DNA of 7,425 nt from NCBI GenBank assembly GCA_030590405.1, contig JAUUYO010000169.1, forward strand, positions 1 to 7,425, read 5' to 3'. The notes under the pieces are model-generated. The model saw nothing but the letters and a program-made list of their open reading frames with translations. It was not told the origin of the DNA and made no database searches. This DNA is from Kangiellaceae bacterium. GTDB taxonomy: Bacteria; Pseudomonadota; Gammaproteobacteria; Enterobacterales; Kangiellaceae. Of the stretch, positions 7,312-7,425 are shown piece after piece; position 1 is the stretch's first letter; every line of letters starts with the position of its first letter. A program made the position numbers and the translations under genes.

Positions 7312-7350
7312 TTTATAGGATTACATCATTTTATAGGATTACATCATTTT
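7312..7350. repeat. 18-bp tandem direct repeat, two copies
   Basis: The unit tttataggattacatcat occurs perfectly twice, at 7312-7329 and 7330-7347, followed by three bases of a third copy. Identical copies suggest recent duplication or slippage. On the opposite strand each copy reads ATGATGTAA, so no peptide is encoded across it. It sits 26 bp before a second, unrelated tandem array. Confidence 0.85.
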
Positions 7351-7373
7351 TCGGGAGGGTATTAGCTAACTAG

Positions 7374-7425
7374 TTTTACAAATTACAATTTTACAAATTA
7401 CAATTTTACAAATTACAATTTTACA
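7374..7425. repeat. 15-bp AT-rich tandem repeat running off the window edge
   Basis: The unit ttttacaaattacaa is repeated perfectly at 7374-7388, 7389-7403 and 7404-7418, with seven bases of a fourth copy before the window ends. Each unit contains TTACAA twice, so this hexamer recurs at alternating 7- and 8-bp steps (starts at 7376, 7383, 7391, 7398, 7406, 7413 and a cut copy at 7421). All three plus-strand frames through the repeat are open, but no start codon leads into it and a non-coding array is more likely. The full copy number lies outside the view. Confidence 0.9.

Noticed and set aside
7312..7425. CRISPR array
   Set aside because: The repeats are directly abutting, 15 and 18 bp long, with no unique spacers and no cas genes.

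Overview
The window reads as ordinary chromosomal DNA of an AT-rich gammaproteobacterium, possibly marine. Two things point there. One is a full-length Mfd closely resembling the enterobacterial protein. The other is a CsiV-type envelope protein directly downstream of mfd, a pairing I recall from Vibrio and relatives. The genus cannot be fixed from the sequence alone. There are no RNA genes, CRISPR arrays, insertion sequences or phage genes that I can support.

Layout from left to right: (1) bases 1-81 hold what is probably the last 26 codons of a plus-strand gene, meeting the next gene tail to tail. (2) A minus-strand run follows in transcription order mfd, a csiV-like gene, and a saccharopine/lysine dehydrogenase-like gene. 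It spans 6081 down to 78 with gaps of only 73 and 57 bp, so one transcript is plausible. The best promoter, a perfect TATAAT with a TTAACA -35 box, lies about 100 bp upstream of mfd. (3) A 153-bp divergent intergenic region separates mfd from a plus-strand glutathione S-transferase-like gene (6235-6894). It also holds a possible 24-codon leader ORF with a good Shine-Dalgarno. (4) The last 530 bp (6895-7425) contain no supportable gene. They carry a 10-bp palindrome, an 18-bp direct repeat, and a 15-bp AT-rich tandem array running off the right edge.

Functionally, Mfd couples transcription to nucleotide excision repair and CsiV supports cell-wall synthesis. The third gene is an NAD(P)-dependent amino-acid oxidoreductase, probably acting on lysine or saccharopine-like substrates. 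The GST-like protein is probably a cytosolic thiol enzyme. Nothing obvious joins these into one pathway. The mfd-csiV linkage is known, and the dehydrogenase looks like a local addition.

The most unusual material is non-coding or low-complexity: the tandem repeats at the right edge, a 5-residue repeat built from 15-bp units inside the csiV linker, and the regulatory crowding between mfd and the GST gene. I found no convincing undescribed multi-gene system.
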